64,000 bases of DNA from CAYMWF01 sp964394085 [NCBI: uncultured Gemmatimonadota bacterium]. GTDB taxonomy: Bacteria; GCA-2686955; CAYMWF01. The DNA lies in assembly GCA_964394085.1 (NCBI GenBank), contig CAYMWF010000003.1, positions 69,927 to 133,926 on the forward strand, given 5' to 3'. Below are positions 27,470 through 36,860 of this stretch, in pieces. The notes under the pieces are model-generated. The model saw nothing but the letters and a program-made list of their open reading frames with translations. It was not told the origin of the DNA and did not search any database. Position numbers and translations under genes: made by a program. Numbering within the stretch: position 1 is the stretch's first letter; the number at the start of each line of letters is the position of its first letter.

Positions 27470-28396
27470 CTACGGGTGGAGGAAATCGGGGCCTGCGGCC
27501 AGAAAAAGGACAAAACTCATTCCGTTGAATACAGCGTGCGAGGTTATTGAGACGGCCAGTAACCCGGTTCTGTGATAGAGCAGGGCCAGTATGATTGCGA
27601 TAATCATGATACCCGGATATTGAACGGGAGAACCGTGAAGAATGGTGAATGGGATTGCGGATGCGATAACGGCGGATCCGACGCCGTTTCTTCTTTTCAC
27701 TATTCCGAAAATCACACCTCGGAAAAGCAACTCCTCGACCACCGGCGCAAGGAAAACGATCAGAAACGCCATTCCCACCAGTTCGACATGAGTGTCGGCA
27801 CCCTCGAGAGCTTGAACAACCAGATTGGATGTATCATCGAAACCCATTTTCAACATTAAATAATACAGGGCATTTGCCGCGAACCACCCCAGCACTCCGT
27901 AAATGAAAGCGCCCGTCAATTTACGAGCATCAAAGCCTTTGAAGGTGATACCGTAATTCCTCCAATCCCAGGAAGTTCTCAAAGCGAAGTAAAAAACAAT
28001 GGAGACAACAACCAGAAAATAAACGGCTCCCTGCCTGAGCAGTATCTCACCCATGGTTATTTTTTCGACCGGAAGGTTGAGCGACAACCCGAGCTCGGCG
28101 ATACCGATGAGTACCAGTATGCAAAAAATCATCCACGGAAACAGCCGGCTCGCGGCTCGGAAGGAGAAAACAATTCCCGCAAGCAAAATCAATGTGAAGA
28201 GCACCCCGCGGGGATAGGGCACGGTGACAGATATTGAAATTCCGTACAATATAAGGAGCAGAATTGCGAAGAGACGAAGAATGTCGCCGATTTCCGGTTC
28301 GTTCTTCTCGCGACGGCCCGCAAGAAGAAGCGTTACAGCAAGAAGCCAGCAAATAATAGGGTACACGGCGCCAGGTAAGGTTTCAAAGGGTATCAT
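27470..28396 (-). CDS. CPBP family intramembrane metalloprotease
   Basis: A 308-residue polytopic membrane protein of the CAAX protease/bacteriocin-processing (Abi) family. Hydrophobic helices occupy most of the first 200 residues. The family motifs lie in the C-terminal third: EELLFRGVIFG (the EExxxR box), a FTILHG segment with the second-motif His, and SITSHAVFNGMSF (HxxxN). Substrate unknown. It begins 15 nt after dnaB ends, so it is probably cotranscribed, but no functional link is evident. Confidence 0.9.
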   Translation of the reverse strand: MIPFETLPGAVYPIICWLLAVTLLLAGRREKNEPEIGDILRLFAILLLILYGISISVTVPYPRGVLFTLILLAGIVFSFRAASRLFPWMIFCILVLIGIAELGLSLNLPVEKITMGEILLRQGAVYFLVVVSIVFYFALRTSWDWRNYGITFKGFDARKLTGAFIYGVLGWFAANALYYLMLKMGFDDTSNLVVQALEGADTHVELVGMAFLIVFLAPVVEELLFRGVIFGIVKRRNGVGSAVIASAIPFTILHGSPVQYPGIMIIAIILALLYHRTGLLAVSITSHAVFNGMSFVLFLAAGPDFLHP

Positions 28397-28411
28397 ATCA
28401 AGGGGGGGCGG

Positions 28412-29773
28412 TTACCAGGATTCTTCTTCAGTATCATCATCTCTTACCGAAAGATTCTCGAACCGTGTGTATTGTTTGATGAAAGAAAGGGGTACGATTC
28501 CGGTTGGGCCGTTCCGCTGCTTTCCGATTATAATCTCCGCCAGGTTACTGTCCTCCTCGGGATTGTATCTCTCTGGACGATTGATAAAAATCACCAGATC
28601 GGCATCCTGCTCGATTGCGCCCGACTCTCTCAAATCGGAAAGTTGCGGCCTGTGCTTCTCTCCACCCCGCTTTTCAACCTCCCGGGAGAGTTGAGAAAGC
28701 GCGACGACCGGAATGTCCAGTTCTTTGGCAAGCGCTTTCAGAGAGCGGGATATGATCGAGATTTCCTGTTGACGGTTTTCATACCGACCGGTACCGGCGG
28801 ACATCATCTGCATGTAATCAATCATTAGCAGACCGATATTTTCCTTGCTCTTTAACCTTCTGGCGCGAGAACGCATTTCCATTACAGAGAGATTGGAAGA
28901 GTCGTCGATAAAAATGGGCGCCTCGGAAAGAATCGCCACGGCTGACGAAATATTCCTCCACTCCTCTGAGTTTAAATATCCTCTACGCATGTTCTGCTGG
29001 TCAACACGAGCTTCGGATGCCAGGAGACGCCGGGTAAGCGCGGTCGTGGACATTTCCAGGCTGAAGATTGCGACCGGAGTATTCCGCTCGATCGCCACAA
29101 ACTGGGAGATATTAAGACAGAAGGCGGTTTTACCCATGGATGGGCGACCCGCCACAATCACGAGTTCCGAGTTCTGGAAGCCGGAAGTGAGCCTGTCGAG
29201 GTCGATAAAGCCGGATTCCACACCTGTGATTTTCCGCTTCTGTTTTTGCAACTCCTGAAGCAGGCTCAAAGTGCTGCTCAATTCGTTGCTCACGTGCACG
29301 AAACCTCCCTGCTGACTCCCTGCGGAAATGTCGTAAATCAGTTTTTCAGCCTTATCGAGCGATTCCCGGGAGCCGTCCGATTCATCGAATGCGATGGTAC
29401 CAATCTCGGCGGAGATCGAAATCAATCTTCTCCTGATGAACTTTTCAGCGACTATCTTAGCATATTCTTCGACATTGGACGCCGTAACAACCGATTCCAC
29501 GAGTTCCGTCAGGTATCCTGCGCCGCCCGCCCTTTCCAGGTTTCTTTCGCTTTTCAACCTCTCCGCAACCGTAATAATATCTACCGGAGTGCTGTTCTCA
29601 TAAAGTGCGGCGATAACATCAAGGACGAGCTGGTTCTGCTCAAAGTAGCAGTAACCGGCGTTTCTTTCGGGGAGTATCTCGAACACCTTGGCAGCTGCTT
29701 CTGTATCGAAAAGCATGGCACCGAGTATTGCGCGCTCGGCTTCTCTGGAATGCGGTGGAATTTTGGCTGCCAT
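28412..29773 (-). CDS. dnaB: Replicative DNA helicase DnaB
   Basis: Hexameric 5'-3' helicase that unwinds the replication fork and recruits DnaG. The N-terminal domain begins PPHSREAERAILGAMLFD. The RecA-like domain has Walker A AGRPSMGKTAFCLN, ARVDQQNMRRGYL, Walker B LLMIDYMQMM, QQEISIISRSLKALAKEL and RPQLSDLRESGAIEQDAD. Length is 453 residues and no intein interrupts the motifs. The ATG at 29773 overlaps the TAA of the upstream uracil-DNA glycosylase gene (TAATG), indicating translational coupling. Confidence 0.98.
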   Translation of the reverse strand: MAAKIPPHSREAERAILGAMLFDTEAAAKVFEILPERNAGYCYFEQNQLVLDVIAALYENSTPVDIITVAERLKSERNLERAGGAGYLTELVESVVTASNVEEYAKIVAEKFIRRRLISISAEIGTIAFDESDGSRESLDKAEKLIYDISAGSQQGGFVHVSNELSSTLSLLQELQKQKRKITGVESGFIDLDRLTSGFQNSELVIVAGRPSMGKTAFCLNISQFVAIERNTPVAIFSLEMSTTALTRRLLASEARVDQQNMRRGYLNSEEWRNISSAVAILSEAPIFIDDSSNLSVMEMRSRARRLKSKENIGLLMIDYMQMMSAGTGRYENRQQEISIISRSLKALAKELDIPVVALSQLSREVEKRGGEKHRPQLSDLRESGAIEQDADLVIFINRPERYNPEEDSNLAEIIIGKQRNGPTGIVPLSFIKQYTRFENLSVRDDDTEEESW

Positions 29774-30471
29774 TATTTGACCTTTTTGATCTTTCGGGTT
29801 TTCGGCCCCCACGTGAAGCCGGATGTAACCCGTCTGTACTCGGCTACCGCGAATCTGAGGTCCCCCCGGAAATCAACCTCCCGGTTCTTATCCCTCAGGA
29901 TTGCCGCCGGATGAAAGACGGGGACGACCGGAATGCCGCGGTAAGTGAACAAACGACCTCTGATCCTGCTGATCGATTCCTCTCGCCCGAGTAGAATTCC
30001 TGCGGCGATTCTCCCGAGGGTTATGATAAACCTTGGTTCGAGGATAGCCAGCTGCTTTTCGAGTTTAGACAGGCATCGGCTTATCTCGTCCGGAAGCGGA
30101 TCCCGGTTGCGGGGAGGACGGCACTTGATAATATTTGTTAAAAAATAGTCCGTTTTTCGATTGAGATCGAGATCGGCGAGTACGGAATCGAGAAAACCTC
30201 CCGCAGGGCCCACGAACGGAAGTCCCTTCAAATCTTCATCCCGGCCTGGTGCTTCTCCTATCAGAACCAGGTCGGATTCGGCATTACCGGCGCCGAAAAC
30301 GACTCTGGTGCGTGATTCGGCGAGAGGACAATCTCTGCACTGCAATGTTGAACGGTATAGAGATGCCAGGCGTTCACGTTTTCCCAATCTGCTGATTTGC
30401 CGGTCCAGGATGACCCCGGACCCGGTGACTGCCCGTTCTTGACTGAGAAACCGCTCTATTCGTTCATTCAT
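29773..30471 (-). CDS. Family-4 uracil-DNA glycosylase
   Basis: Removes uracil from DNA; a 4Fe-4S enzyme of the type found in thermophiles and many other bacteria. Motifs in order: CRDCPLAESRTRVVFGAGN (first cluster cysteines), IGEAPGRDEDLKGLPFVGPAGGFLD (uracil pocket and water activation), TNIIKCRPPRNRDPLPDE and CLSKLEKQLAIL (remaining cysteines), and PVFHPAAILRD (the His motif). The ATG at 30471 overlaps the end of coaBC by 8 nt (ATGAATGA). The longer frame upstream runs inside coaBC and is not needed. Confidence 0.93.
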   Translation of the reverse strand: MNERIERFLSQERAVTGSGVILDRQISRLGKRERLASLYRSTLQCRDCPLAESRTRVVFGAGNAESDLVLIGEAPGRDEDLKGLPFVGPAGGFLDSVLADLDLNRKTDYFLTNIIKCRPPRNRDPLPDEISRCLSKLEKQLAILEPRFIITLGRIAAGILLGREESISRIRGRLFTYRGIPVVPVFHPAAILRDKNREVDFRGDLRFAVAEYRRVTSGFTWGPKTRKIKKVK

Positions 30472-31696
30472 TTTCCGTGCCCGAACGCTCTTCGAGCGCG
30501 TTCCATATCGCCTCCGCGACGATGGATTTAGGCGCCTCGGGAATCCGGAGGAAAGAGCCGTCCGCGGCAATCACCGTTACTGCATTTTTATCGGAACCGA
30601 AAACAGCTCCGGCAGGTCCGATAGTGTTGCATACAATAAAATCCGCACGCTTCTTCCTCATCTTTTCAAGTGCCCGCAGTTCGTAGGAGGCAAGGGGAGC
30701 TTTATCGTCGGGTTTCACCATTCCCGGCTCCGCGGTTTCAGCGGAGAAAGCGATTACCAGCTTGTCGCCTTTATTCGACGGGTGGCACAATGCCTGCAGG
30801 ATATCGGTAGTAGGTAATAGTTCCAATACAAGCGGATCCTTACCCCTTTTTATCTTTCCTTCAGCCGGTGTCACCGAATAATCACTGACGGCAGCGGCCA
30901 TAACCAGGATATCTGCGGTCTTCATTTCATGCTCGAGAGCTTCAGCCATGGCGGTATGTGTAGGTGCGTTTACCGCGCGGATACCACCGGGAATCGGTGC
31001 GGTAAGGCGTCCGTGCACAACACATACTTCAGCCCCTCTATCGACAGCGGTTCGAGCCATCGCAAGACCCATCTTCCCGCTCGATCGGTTTGTCAGCACT
31101 CTTACCAGATCGATCGGCTCTTCTGTCCCGCCAGCACTGACCAACACCTTTTTACCGTGCAGAAATCCCTCCGGTGCAAGAGTTTTCTCAACAGCGGCAA
31201 TTATTTCGGTCAATTCCGCCAATCTGCCGGTTCCGGAATCACCGCAGGCGAGTTCTCCCTCGCCCGGGGCAACGAAAACCGCGCCCCTCTCTTCCAGGAT
31301 GGATATATTCTCCCTGACTGCAGGATGTGAAAGCATACGTGAATTCATCGCCGGTGCGATAACGACAGGCCCCCGGAACGCGAGATGCATTGTTGACAAC
31401 ATATCGTCGGCGATCCCACGGGCGAATTTTCCGATTATATTCGCCGTGGCCGGAGCCACAAGAAGCAGATCTGCTGAACCGGTGAGATCAACGTGCCGCG
31501 TATCGGCTGGAGCCTGGGACGGGAAAAGATCGGCGGCAATCGAGCAACCGGTCACGGTTTCGATAGCGGCATCTCCGATAAAATGCCGGCCTGCGGTTGT
31601 AACCGCCGCCACGACCTTCGCTCCGCCTTTGATTAACTCCCTGGCAATCAAAGGGGATTTGTACGCGGCGATACTCCCGGTGATACCGAGAATCAC
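30464..31696 (-). CDS. coaBC: Bifunctional phosphopantothenoylcysteine decarboxylase/phosphopantothenate-cysteine ligase
   Basis: Two steps of coenzyme A synthesis in one protein. The N-terminal flavin-dependent CoaC domain has GITGSIAAYKSPLIARELIKGG, the AD-H-VDLTGSADLLLVAPATANIIGK region and VIAPAMNSRML. The C-terminal CoaB ligase has VLVSAGGTEEPIDLVRVLTN-RSSGKMG and AAAVSDYSV, plus a late VCNTIGP motif. I place the start at the GTG at 31696 with AGGGA seven bases upstream; no ATG fits. The open frame further upstream runs over rpoZ. The gene lies 17 nt after rpoZ and overlaps the uracil glycosylase gene. Confidence 0.96.
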   Translation of the reverse strand: MILGITGSIAAYKSPLIARELIKGGAKVVAAVTTAGRHFIGDAAIETVTGCSIAADLFPSQAPADTRHVDLTGSADLLLVAPATANIIGKFARGIADDMLSTMHLAFRGPVVIAPAMNSRMLSHPAVRENISILEERGAVFVAPGEGELACGDSGTGRLAELTEIIAAVEKTLAPEGFLHGKKVLVSAGGTEEPIDLVRVLTNRSSGKMGLAMARTAVDRGAEVCVVHGRLTAPIPGGIRAVNAPTHTAMAEALEHEMKTADILVMAAAVSDYSVTPAEGKIKRGKDPLVLELLPTTDILQALCHPSNKGDKLVIAFSAETAEPGMVKPDDKAPLASYELRALEKMRKKRADFIVCNTIGPAGAVFGSDKNAVTVIAADGSFLRIPEAPKSIVAEAIWNALEERSGTENE

Positions 31697-31712
31697 TGTT
31701 TTTTCCCTGAGG

Positions 31713-31994
31713 TTACTCAGGTTTCTCCTCCTCGTCCGTCTTTCCGAACCGGATCTCCACTTCACCGTCCACCACATACCTTAAGGCGGTGGTGGTGATC
31801 TTTTCATGCTCAGTATGACGCTTCCGCTCGTTCAGTTTTCGGGCCTCTTTCGAGATTGCTACGATAGTTTGATACTTATTCTTTGATTTCAGTACTTCAG
31901 ATTCTTTCTTCATTTCCATCTCCACGTAATTACCGTTCAGGTACGGTTCAGTAATTTCGCTCTTACGTTCCGGCAACCCTGTCTTTTTGACCAT
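31713..31994 (-). CDS. rpoZ: RNA polymerase omega subunit
   Basis: The small assembly subunit of RNA polymerase, 93 residues. The core motif SKNKYQTIVAISKEARKLNE (about residues 36-55) is diagnostic. It is followed by the KITTTALRYVVDGEVEIRFG segment and an acidic tail. The N-terminal 25 residues are not conserved and overlap the end of gmk by 32 nt; an internal ATG at about residue 26 or 28 is a shorter alternative. The order yicC-gmk-rpoZ-coaBC is widely conserved and supports the call. Confidence 0.92.
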   Translation of the reverse strand: MVKKTGLPERKSEITEPYLNGNYVEMEMKKESEVLKSKNKYQTIVAISKEARKLNERKRHTEHEKITTTALRYVVDGEVEIRFGKTDEEEKPE

Positions 31995-32658
31995 GAATCG
32001 ACGATGTCGGCTTCGAACCCGGTTTTTTCGATTCGCGTAGTCTGACCATTCGGGTTCTTTCGGCCAGAATTATCGCATCGATGTGCTCAATCGCGTTCGA
32101 CAGGTTATCATTGACTACAAGATATTCGTAATTTGACGCGCAGGCTATCTCTTTGCGTGCATTCTCCATTCTGAGTTCGAAAGAGTTTGTCGATTCTGTG
32201 CCGCGGAGTCTGAGCCTATCTTCAAGGCTGTCGAGACTCGGGGGAATGATAAATACCTTTACAGCATCCGGATACGCATTCCCGAGCTGTTCGGCCCCCT
32301 GGACATCGATGTCCATAACCACGATTTTATCCTCGGCAATCGCTTTATCAATAAATTTCTTTTCTGTACCATAATAATTTTCGTGCACCCGGGCCCACTC
32401 GGCGAATCCCCCTTCTTTCGCGATACTCAGGAATTCCTTCTCGTCAACGAAACTATAATCCCTCCCATCAACTTCACCTTCACGAATTTTTCTTGTCGTA
32501 GTGGAAACCGAGTATATATAAAAAGAACGAAGGCTCAACAATGCTTTCGCAATAGTAGTCTTACCACCTCCCGAAGGGGATGAAAGCACCAGAAGAAACC
32601 CAGTCGGCTTCCGCCTGGCCAGCGAGTTTATAAAATCAATTCTTCTTGATTCCATCAT
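31963..32658 (-). CDS. gmk: Guanylate kinase
   Basis: Phosphorylates GMP to GDP with ATP. The P loop is LSSPSGGGKTTIAKAL (about residues 24-39). The GMP-binding motif is SVSTTTRKIREGEVDGRDYSFVD, and the later part includes VVMDIDVQGAEQL and IFIIPPS-type strands. At 231 residues it has a slightly long basic C-terminal tail that overlaps rpoZ. The ATG pair at 32658/32655 gives two equivalent starts. It follows yicC by 15 nt. Confidence 0.97.
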   Translation of the reverse strand: MMESRRIDFINSLARRKPTGFLLVLSSPSGGGKTTIAKALLSLRSFYIYSVSTTTRKIREGEVDGRDYSFVDEKEFLSIAKEGGFAEWARVHENYYGTEKKFIDKAIAEDKIVVMDIDVQGAEQLGNAYPDAVKVFIIPPSLDSLEDRLRLRGTESTNSFELRMENARKEIACASNYEYLVVNDNLSNAIEHIDAIILAERTRMVRLRESKKPGSKPTSSIHGQKDRVAGT

Positions 32659-32673
32659 TCCGACACTGCTCGA

Positions 32674-33603
32674 CTATTGAAGGTTGCGCGCGATCTCCTT
32701 GATACTCGCGGTAAGCTCTTTACCCTCCAGGCAGACCTGCATCACCCTTGCATCGTTGCTCTTGACTCCCACAGTATTGAATTCCCTCAGGATTTCCTGG
32801 GACAGAAAATCGATCTTTCGACCCACCGAACCTCCCGCATCGATCAGAGCGGCAGCCTGATCAAGATGACTCTTCAGTCTTGTTATCTCCTCGGTTACAT
32901 CGATCCTGTCGGCATAAATCGTAATTTCCTGTTCCAAGCGGGATTCATCAACGCGGGGATCATTTGAAAGTTCATCCAGACGTGCTCTAAGTAATTTCCT
33001 GTATTCAGCAGGTTTTCCCTTTGAATGATCGCCGACCGCTTTTACCATCTTGCCGGTTTTGGCGAATAACCCTCGCAGAGCGGCGACCATCGCCGCACCC
33101 TCTTTCTGTCGCATGACCACCATCGCGTCCAGGGCCTGGTCCACAGCGTTAAGAACGAGCGATTCCGAAGGCATTGCCGGAGTACTCATTATTGCTGTAA
33201 ATTCCGGGATCGCCAACAGGTCCGCAAGTCGAAGGGGTGCAGATACGCCCAGTTGCTTCGCGATCTTTCCGATAAAATCGGCAATCTCACTGAGCCTTGC
33301 AGTATCGATAGAACCGTTTCGAGGTCCTTCCAGAGACAGGACGATTCTTACCGTGCCCCGCCTGATTCTCGTGCGAACTTTTTTTTCAACGAGCGACTCT
33401 AATTCCATCGAAGTCCAGGGAAGGCTGCAGTTGATTTCGCTGAACTTGGCATTCACTGATTTCATCTCGGTAAGGATCACCATTCCGTCTGACTCGACCC
33501 GCCCCGTACCGAATCCGGTCATACTTTCCACAGCCGGACTATGATTGGATTCGACGGATGATGGTTCACCATCCGCTTCCCGCGGATCGGGTGCATGCGT
33601 CAT
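32674..33603 (-). CDS. yicC: YicC family endoribonuclease
   Basis: YicC proteins are RNases implicated in RNA turnover. The family signature MTGFG begins at residue 28 (ESMTGFGTGRVESDG). The conserved C terminus is KIDFLSQEILREFNTVGVKSNDARVMQ...KELTASIKEIARNLQ. The start at 33603 has GGAGG with a 6-nt spacing, so a 27-residue polar N-terminal extension is probably real; the ATG at 33522 would give the standard form. It heads the yicC-gmk-rpoZ-coaBC-udg-dnaB run. Confidence 0.93.
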   Translation of the reverse strand: MTHAPDPREADGEPSSVESNHSPAVESMTGFGTGRVESDGMVILTEMKSVNAKFSEINCSLPWTSMELESLVEKKVRTRIRRGTVRIVLSLEGPRNGSIDTARLSEIADFIGKIAKQLGVSAPLRLADLLAIPEFTAIMSTPAMPSESLVLNAVDQALDAMVVMRQKEGAAMVAALRGLFAKTGKMVKAVGDHSKGKPAEYRKLLRARLDELSNDPRVDESRLEQEITIYADRIDVTEEITRLKSHLDQAAALIDAGGSVGRKIDFLSQEILREFNTVGVKSNDARVMQVCLEGKELTASIKEIARNLQ

Positions 33604-33700
33604 TCTGGACCTCCGGTGGAATGCCCCTTATCGGCCGAACACTGTAACCTGAAGACAGTCGAGTGTCAATAATCGATAGCCTGGAAGCCGACGGGATTTT

Positions 33701-35263
33701 CTATTTAGACTGTTTCTCACTGGAGCCGAATTCAAGTGGTTGAAGAGAAACATCTTTCAGGGCATTTTCATGTATTTCCTGAAGTTTATTCCTTTCGATA
33801 TGTCGGGGTTTCGCAAGGTACAGCTCGAGAGTACTGAACTTCTTTTCTTCAATTATCGTGTTTTCACTCAGAAACCATCTGATAAAAGGCTTCGACAAAC
33901 TCCAGGTTCCCAGTTCCGCGGAAGCAAGCACGACCCAGAAACGACCTTCGGAATATTCAAACCATGGATCCTTCCATAATTCAGACCATTTCTTCTGATC
34001 GGCCAGAACACTGCCTCCTCCCGTAAGATCTATTATCGAATACCGGCTGTTTCCCAACGAAAATATGTACGGCATCGGCTCCGAAGTGAATATGATACGA
34101 CTGCTCTCCTCGTGCTTCTCAATATACTCGATCACAGATGAAAACGGGTTGCTGGATATATGCAGCCTGTTTAAACGATCCGCAGAGTCACCCGACTTCT
34201 CAAATGCGAACCAGGAACTCCAGAGAAGAACAGCAATAGAAAGGGGGGCGGCGATCGTACGGTATCGAAAAAGATGGTTGATGGCTCCAGTTATCGATTT
34301 CAATCCTGAAGCGGCGATAATGCATAAAAATGGAACTGCGGAAACCATATACCTGTCCCAATAGATCGGTGTTACCCATAAAGAAAACAAGTATACGGCC
34401 GGTGAAGGCAGCAAAGCGGGAATCGCGACAAAACATAATATACGTAATGGCATCGATGGAATAAGGAAAGCAAGGAGTATCCAGCATAAATACAGTCTTC
34501 TGAAAAACTGTTCAATGGGAAGGAAGTTCAAGAAAGTCCGGACAATCACGACGAACCCCTCCCCCACATCTTGCCAGTGCCTCCGCCCAACGCCCTCCTG
34601 ACCGAGTAGAAGGTAAACCTGGGGGAGGAATAGAAGGGCAATCACTCCGAGCGAAACAAAGAAATTCCGATTATGTATTACCTGGTTTCGCAAGCCTATC
34701 AGAAAAGCGAGTATTATAATGGCAAAGAACACTGCGCCGAAGTAATGCGTATACAAAAGGAGAATCCCCGATAGGATAAACAGAATCCATCCGCTTCCAT
34801 CCCGCCGTTGGGCGGCCCGGAAGCCCGAGTACGCGAAAAGAACTGCAAAAAAGGGCAGAAGGGAATACATCCTTGCGTAGTGAGACCATATTATATGGAT
34901 ATTAGACAGTGAAAGCAGCAATGCGGCGAACAGGCCTGTTTTTTTATCAGTAAGGCGGGATGCAAACAGATAAAGAAGCGGAACAGTCATTGTGCCCGCC
35001 AGCACTGAAAGGATTCGGGCGGCCAGGATACTTTTTCCAAAAAAAATCGTTAAATAATGAAGAATGCTGAAATATAGCACCGGATGATAAGGATCATACA
35101 CGCCGTCGATGATTACTGAGAGGGGCAGAGTCGCGTATTCCAGACCGGCATATTCGTCACCGATCGGCTCCAACCAGGTGATTCCGTACATACGGAGATA
35201 CCCCGCCAAGCCGGTTATGAACGAAAGGGCGATAACGGTAAATAGCCGGGATTCCTGTTTCAT
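33701..35263 (-). CDS. GT39-like membrane glycosyltransferase
   Basis: A 520-residue polytopic protein of the dolichyl-phosphate-mannose mannosyltransferase/ArnT type (GT-C fold). The first periplasmic loop after helix 1 holds the acidic pair in GDEYAGLEYATLP (about residue 36), expected to be catalytic. About ten further helices follow, with short loops such as SHYARMYSLLPFFAVL, which is also typical. The C-terminal part is a soluble domain of about 130 residues. Acceptor and donor are unknown; family members use polyprenyl-phosphate sugars to modify proteins or lipids. It is transcribed away from the nucleoside transporter end and no sugar-synthesis genes adjoin it. Confidence 0.85.
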   Translation of the reverse strand: MKQESRLFTVIALSFITGLAGYLRMYGITWLEPIGDEYAGLEYATLPLSVIIDGVYDPYHPVLYFSILHYLTIFFGKSILAARILSVLAGTMTVPLLYLFASRLTDKKTGLFAALLLSLSNIHIIWSHYARMYSLLPFFAVLFAYSGFRAAQRRDGSGWILFILSGILLLYTHYFGAVFFAIIILAFLIGLRNQVIHNRNFFVSLGVIALLFLPQVYLLLGQEGVGRRHWQDVGEGFVVIVRTFLNFLPIEQFFRRLYLCWILLAFLIPSMPLRILCFVAIPALLPSPAVYLFSLWVTPIYWDRYMVSAVPFLCIIAASGLKSITGAINHLFRYRTIAAPLSIAVLLWSSWFAFEKSGDSADRLNRLHISSNPFSSVIEYIEKHEESSRIIFTSEPMPYIFSLGNSRYSIIDLTGGGSVLADQKKWSELWKDPWFEYSEGRFWVVLASAELGTWSLSKPFIRWFLSENTIIEEKKFSTLELYLAKPRHIERNKLQEIHENALKDVSLQPLEFGSSEKQSK

Positions 35264-35321
35264 TCAGTATTGTTCTCAACAGGTCAAGACAAGTATCTTA
35301 AAGCCGTACATCGGGAAAACT

Positions 35322-36623
35322 TCAACCGGACGCGTTCAGAATTATTCCCCCGCTATTGAAAAATGATCCTGCCACGGCGGAAGTCAGAAGGCATGCCAGC
35401 GTTGCCGCCAGCAGCGCTCTAAAACTTAGAGAAGCGATTGTCTTGGATTTTTCAGGCGCGATGGCTGAAATGCCGCCTACGAAGATTGCCAGGGCGGCGA
35501 TGTGGGCGAATCCGCAAAGAGCATATGTGGCGATCACGATTGAACGCTCGTTATTGAAAGCTTGTGTTTCGATCAGTTCGGCGAGATCCATGTAAGCCGG
35601 CACCTCGGTAAGGATCAACCGTTCGCCGATTAGACGGGCGACCTCGGGTGCATCGGCGGGAGGTACTCCCACTACTATAGTCAGAGGATAAGCTGCTAAG
35701 GACATCGCTCCTTCCAGCGTCCAGGCAATCGACCAGCCCGTAATCGTATTCACGAGGTTGCCCAGCGCTCCGAATCCCAGGTTCACCAGTGCGGCAAGAC
35801 CCAGGAATGCAACGAGAAGCGCAGCGATTCCGGCTACCAGTTTGAGCCCGGCATTAGCTCCGGAAATGATCGCCTCGATCATGCTGCCTTCTTTCTTATA
35901 ATATGGAGAGATCGAGATTCCAAGGGTTTCCGGATGCTCGATCTCGGGAAGAAGAAGTTTCGACATGACAAGAGCGGCCGGCGCGGAAAGCAGTGATGCC
36001 GAAACAAGATGTCCTGCAATATTCGGAAATTGATCTCTGAGAATAAATGTGTAAAAGGCAAGAACACTCGATGCGATGGTCGACATTCCGGCGGTAAGAA
36101 TGGTCAGAAGTTCTGACCGGGTCATTCTGGCCACGTGAGGTCTGATTGTGAGAGCCGACTCGATACCGACGAAAATATTACTCGATACGCATAGCGATTC
36201 TGCTCCACTCACTCTCATCAACCGGGTGAAAACCGTCGCAAAAAACCGAATGAGCCAAGGCAGAACACGCAAGTAATACAGGGCAGATACCAGGGCAGAA
36301 AAGAAGATTATCGTCGGCAGCGCCTGGAAGGCCAGGATGAATCCCAGCGAATTATCTTCACCGGATGGGGCGGCCAAAGGTCCGAACAGAAACCTGGATC
36401 CTTCACCTGCGCAGTCCAGTATTGCCACGACCAAATCATTCACTACCAGGAAAAAACGCTGGCCGGCGGGCAAAACGAAAAGGACAAATCCAACCAGAAA
36501 TTGAAGACCGAGCCCCCAGATGATTACACGCCAGTTTATATGCCGTTTCCCGGGAGATAAGAGAAAAGCAAAAAATACGAGAACAAACACTCCCGCGAAA
36601 CTGATAAGGTTGTAGGGCTCCAC
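35322..36623 (-). CDS. Concentrative nucleoside transporter (NupC/CNT family)
   Basis: A 433-residue inner-membrane symporter that takes up nucleosides with protons or sodium. After three N-terminal helices it has the CNT core: LGFILAFQALPTIIFFSALVS, FVGIESALTIRPHVARMTRSEL (substrate-site Glu), GMSTIASSVLAFYTFIL and, in the C-terminal half, NNERSIVIATYALCGFAHIAALAIFVGGI. The order of these blocks matches the family. Specificity cannot be read from the sequence. An adenosine deaminase lies about 6 kb away, consistent with purine salvage. Its 5' end faces the divergent C25 peptidase gene. Confidence 0.93.
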   Translation of the reverse strand: MEPYNLISFAGVFVLVFFAFLLSPGKRHINWRVIIWGLGLQFLVGFVLFVLPAGQRFFLVVNDLVVAILDCAGEGSRFLFGPLAAPSGEDNSLGFILAFQALPTIIFFSALVSALYYLRVLPWLIRFFATVFTRLMRVSGAESLCVSSNIFVGIESALTIRPHVARMTRSELLTILTAGMSTIASSVLAFYTFILRDQFPNIAGHLVSASLLSAPAALVMSKLLLPEIEHPETLGISISPYYKKEGSMIEAIISGANAGLKLVAGIAALLVAFLGLAALVNLGFGALGNLVNTITGWSIAWTLEGAMSLAAYPLTIVVGVPPADAPEVARLIGERLILTEVPAYMDLAELIETQAFNNERSIVIATYALCGFAHIAALAIFVGGISAIAPEKSKTIASLSFRALLAATLACLLTSAVAGSFFNSGGIILNASG

Positions 36624-36769
36624 GTTCCTTCCTCAACGATCGATTTCATCGGGCTGTCGCAGATGGATATACTACACATCGTTAGAACCGGACGCAACAA
36701 CAACCGAAGAGATGCGGATTTCATCGAAAGCCTTCGTTGCATGAAGGAGCAGCAAATCGGAAACCTCCG

Positions 36770-36798
36770 TTTACTCAGTTCCCGATCCCTGTTATAAT
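36770..36798 (+). promoter_or_regulatory. Sigma-70 promoter of the C25 peptidase gene
   Basis: TTTACT (36770-36775) and a perfect TATAAT (36793-36798) are separated by 17 nt, about 60 nt upstream of the start codon. The ribosome site TGGAGGAG follows just before the ATG at 36861. Confidence 0.75.
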
Positions 36799-36860
36799 AT
36801 CCTGACTATTTACGGGTTCCGGCCTCGCTCGCCGGGAAATATCTATATACTGGAGGAGTC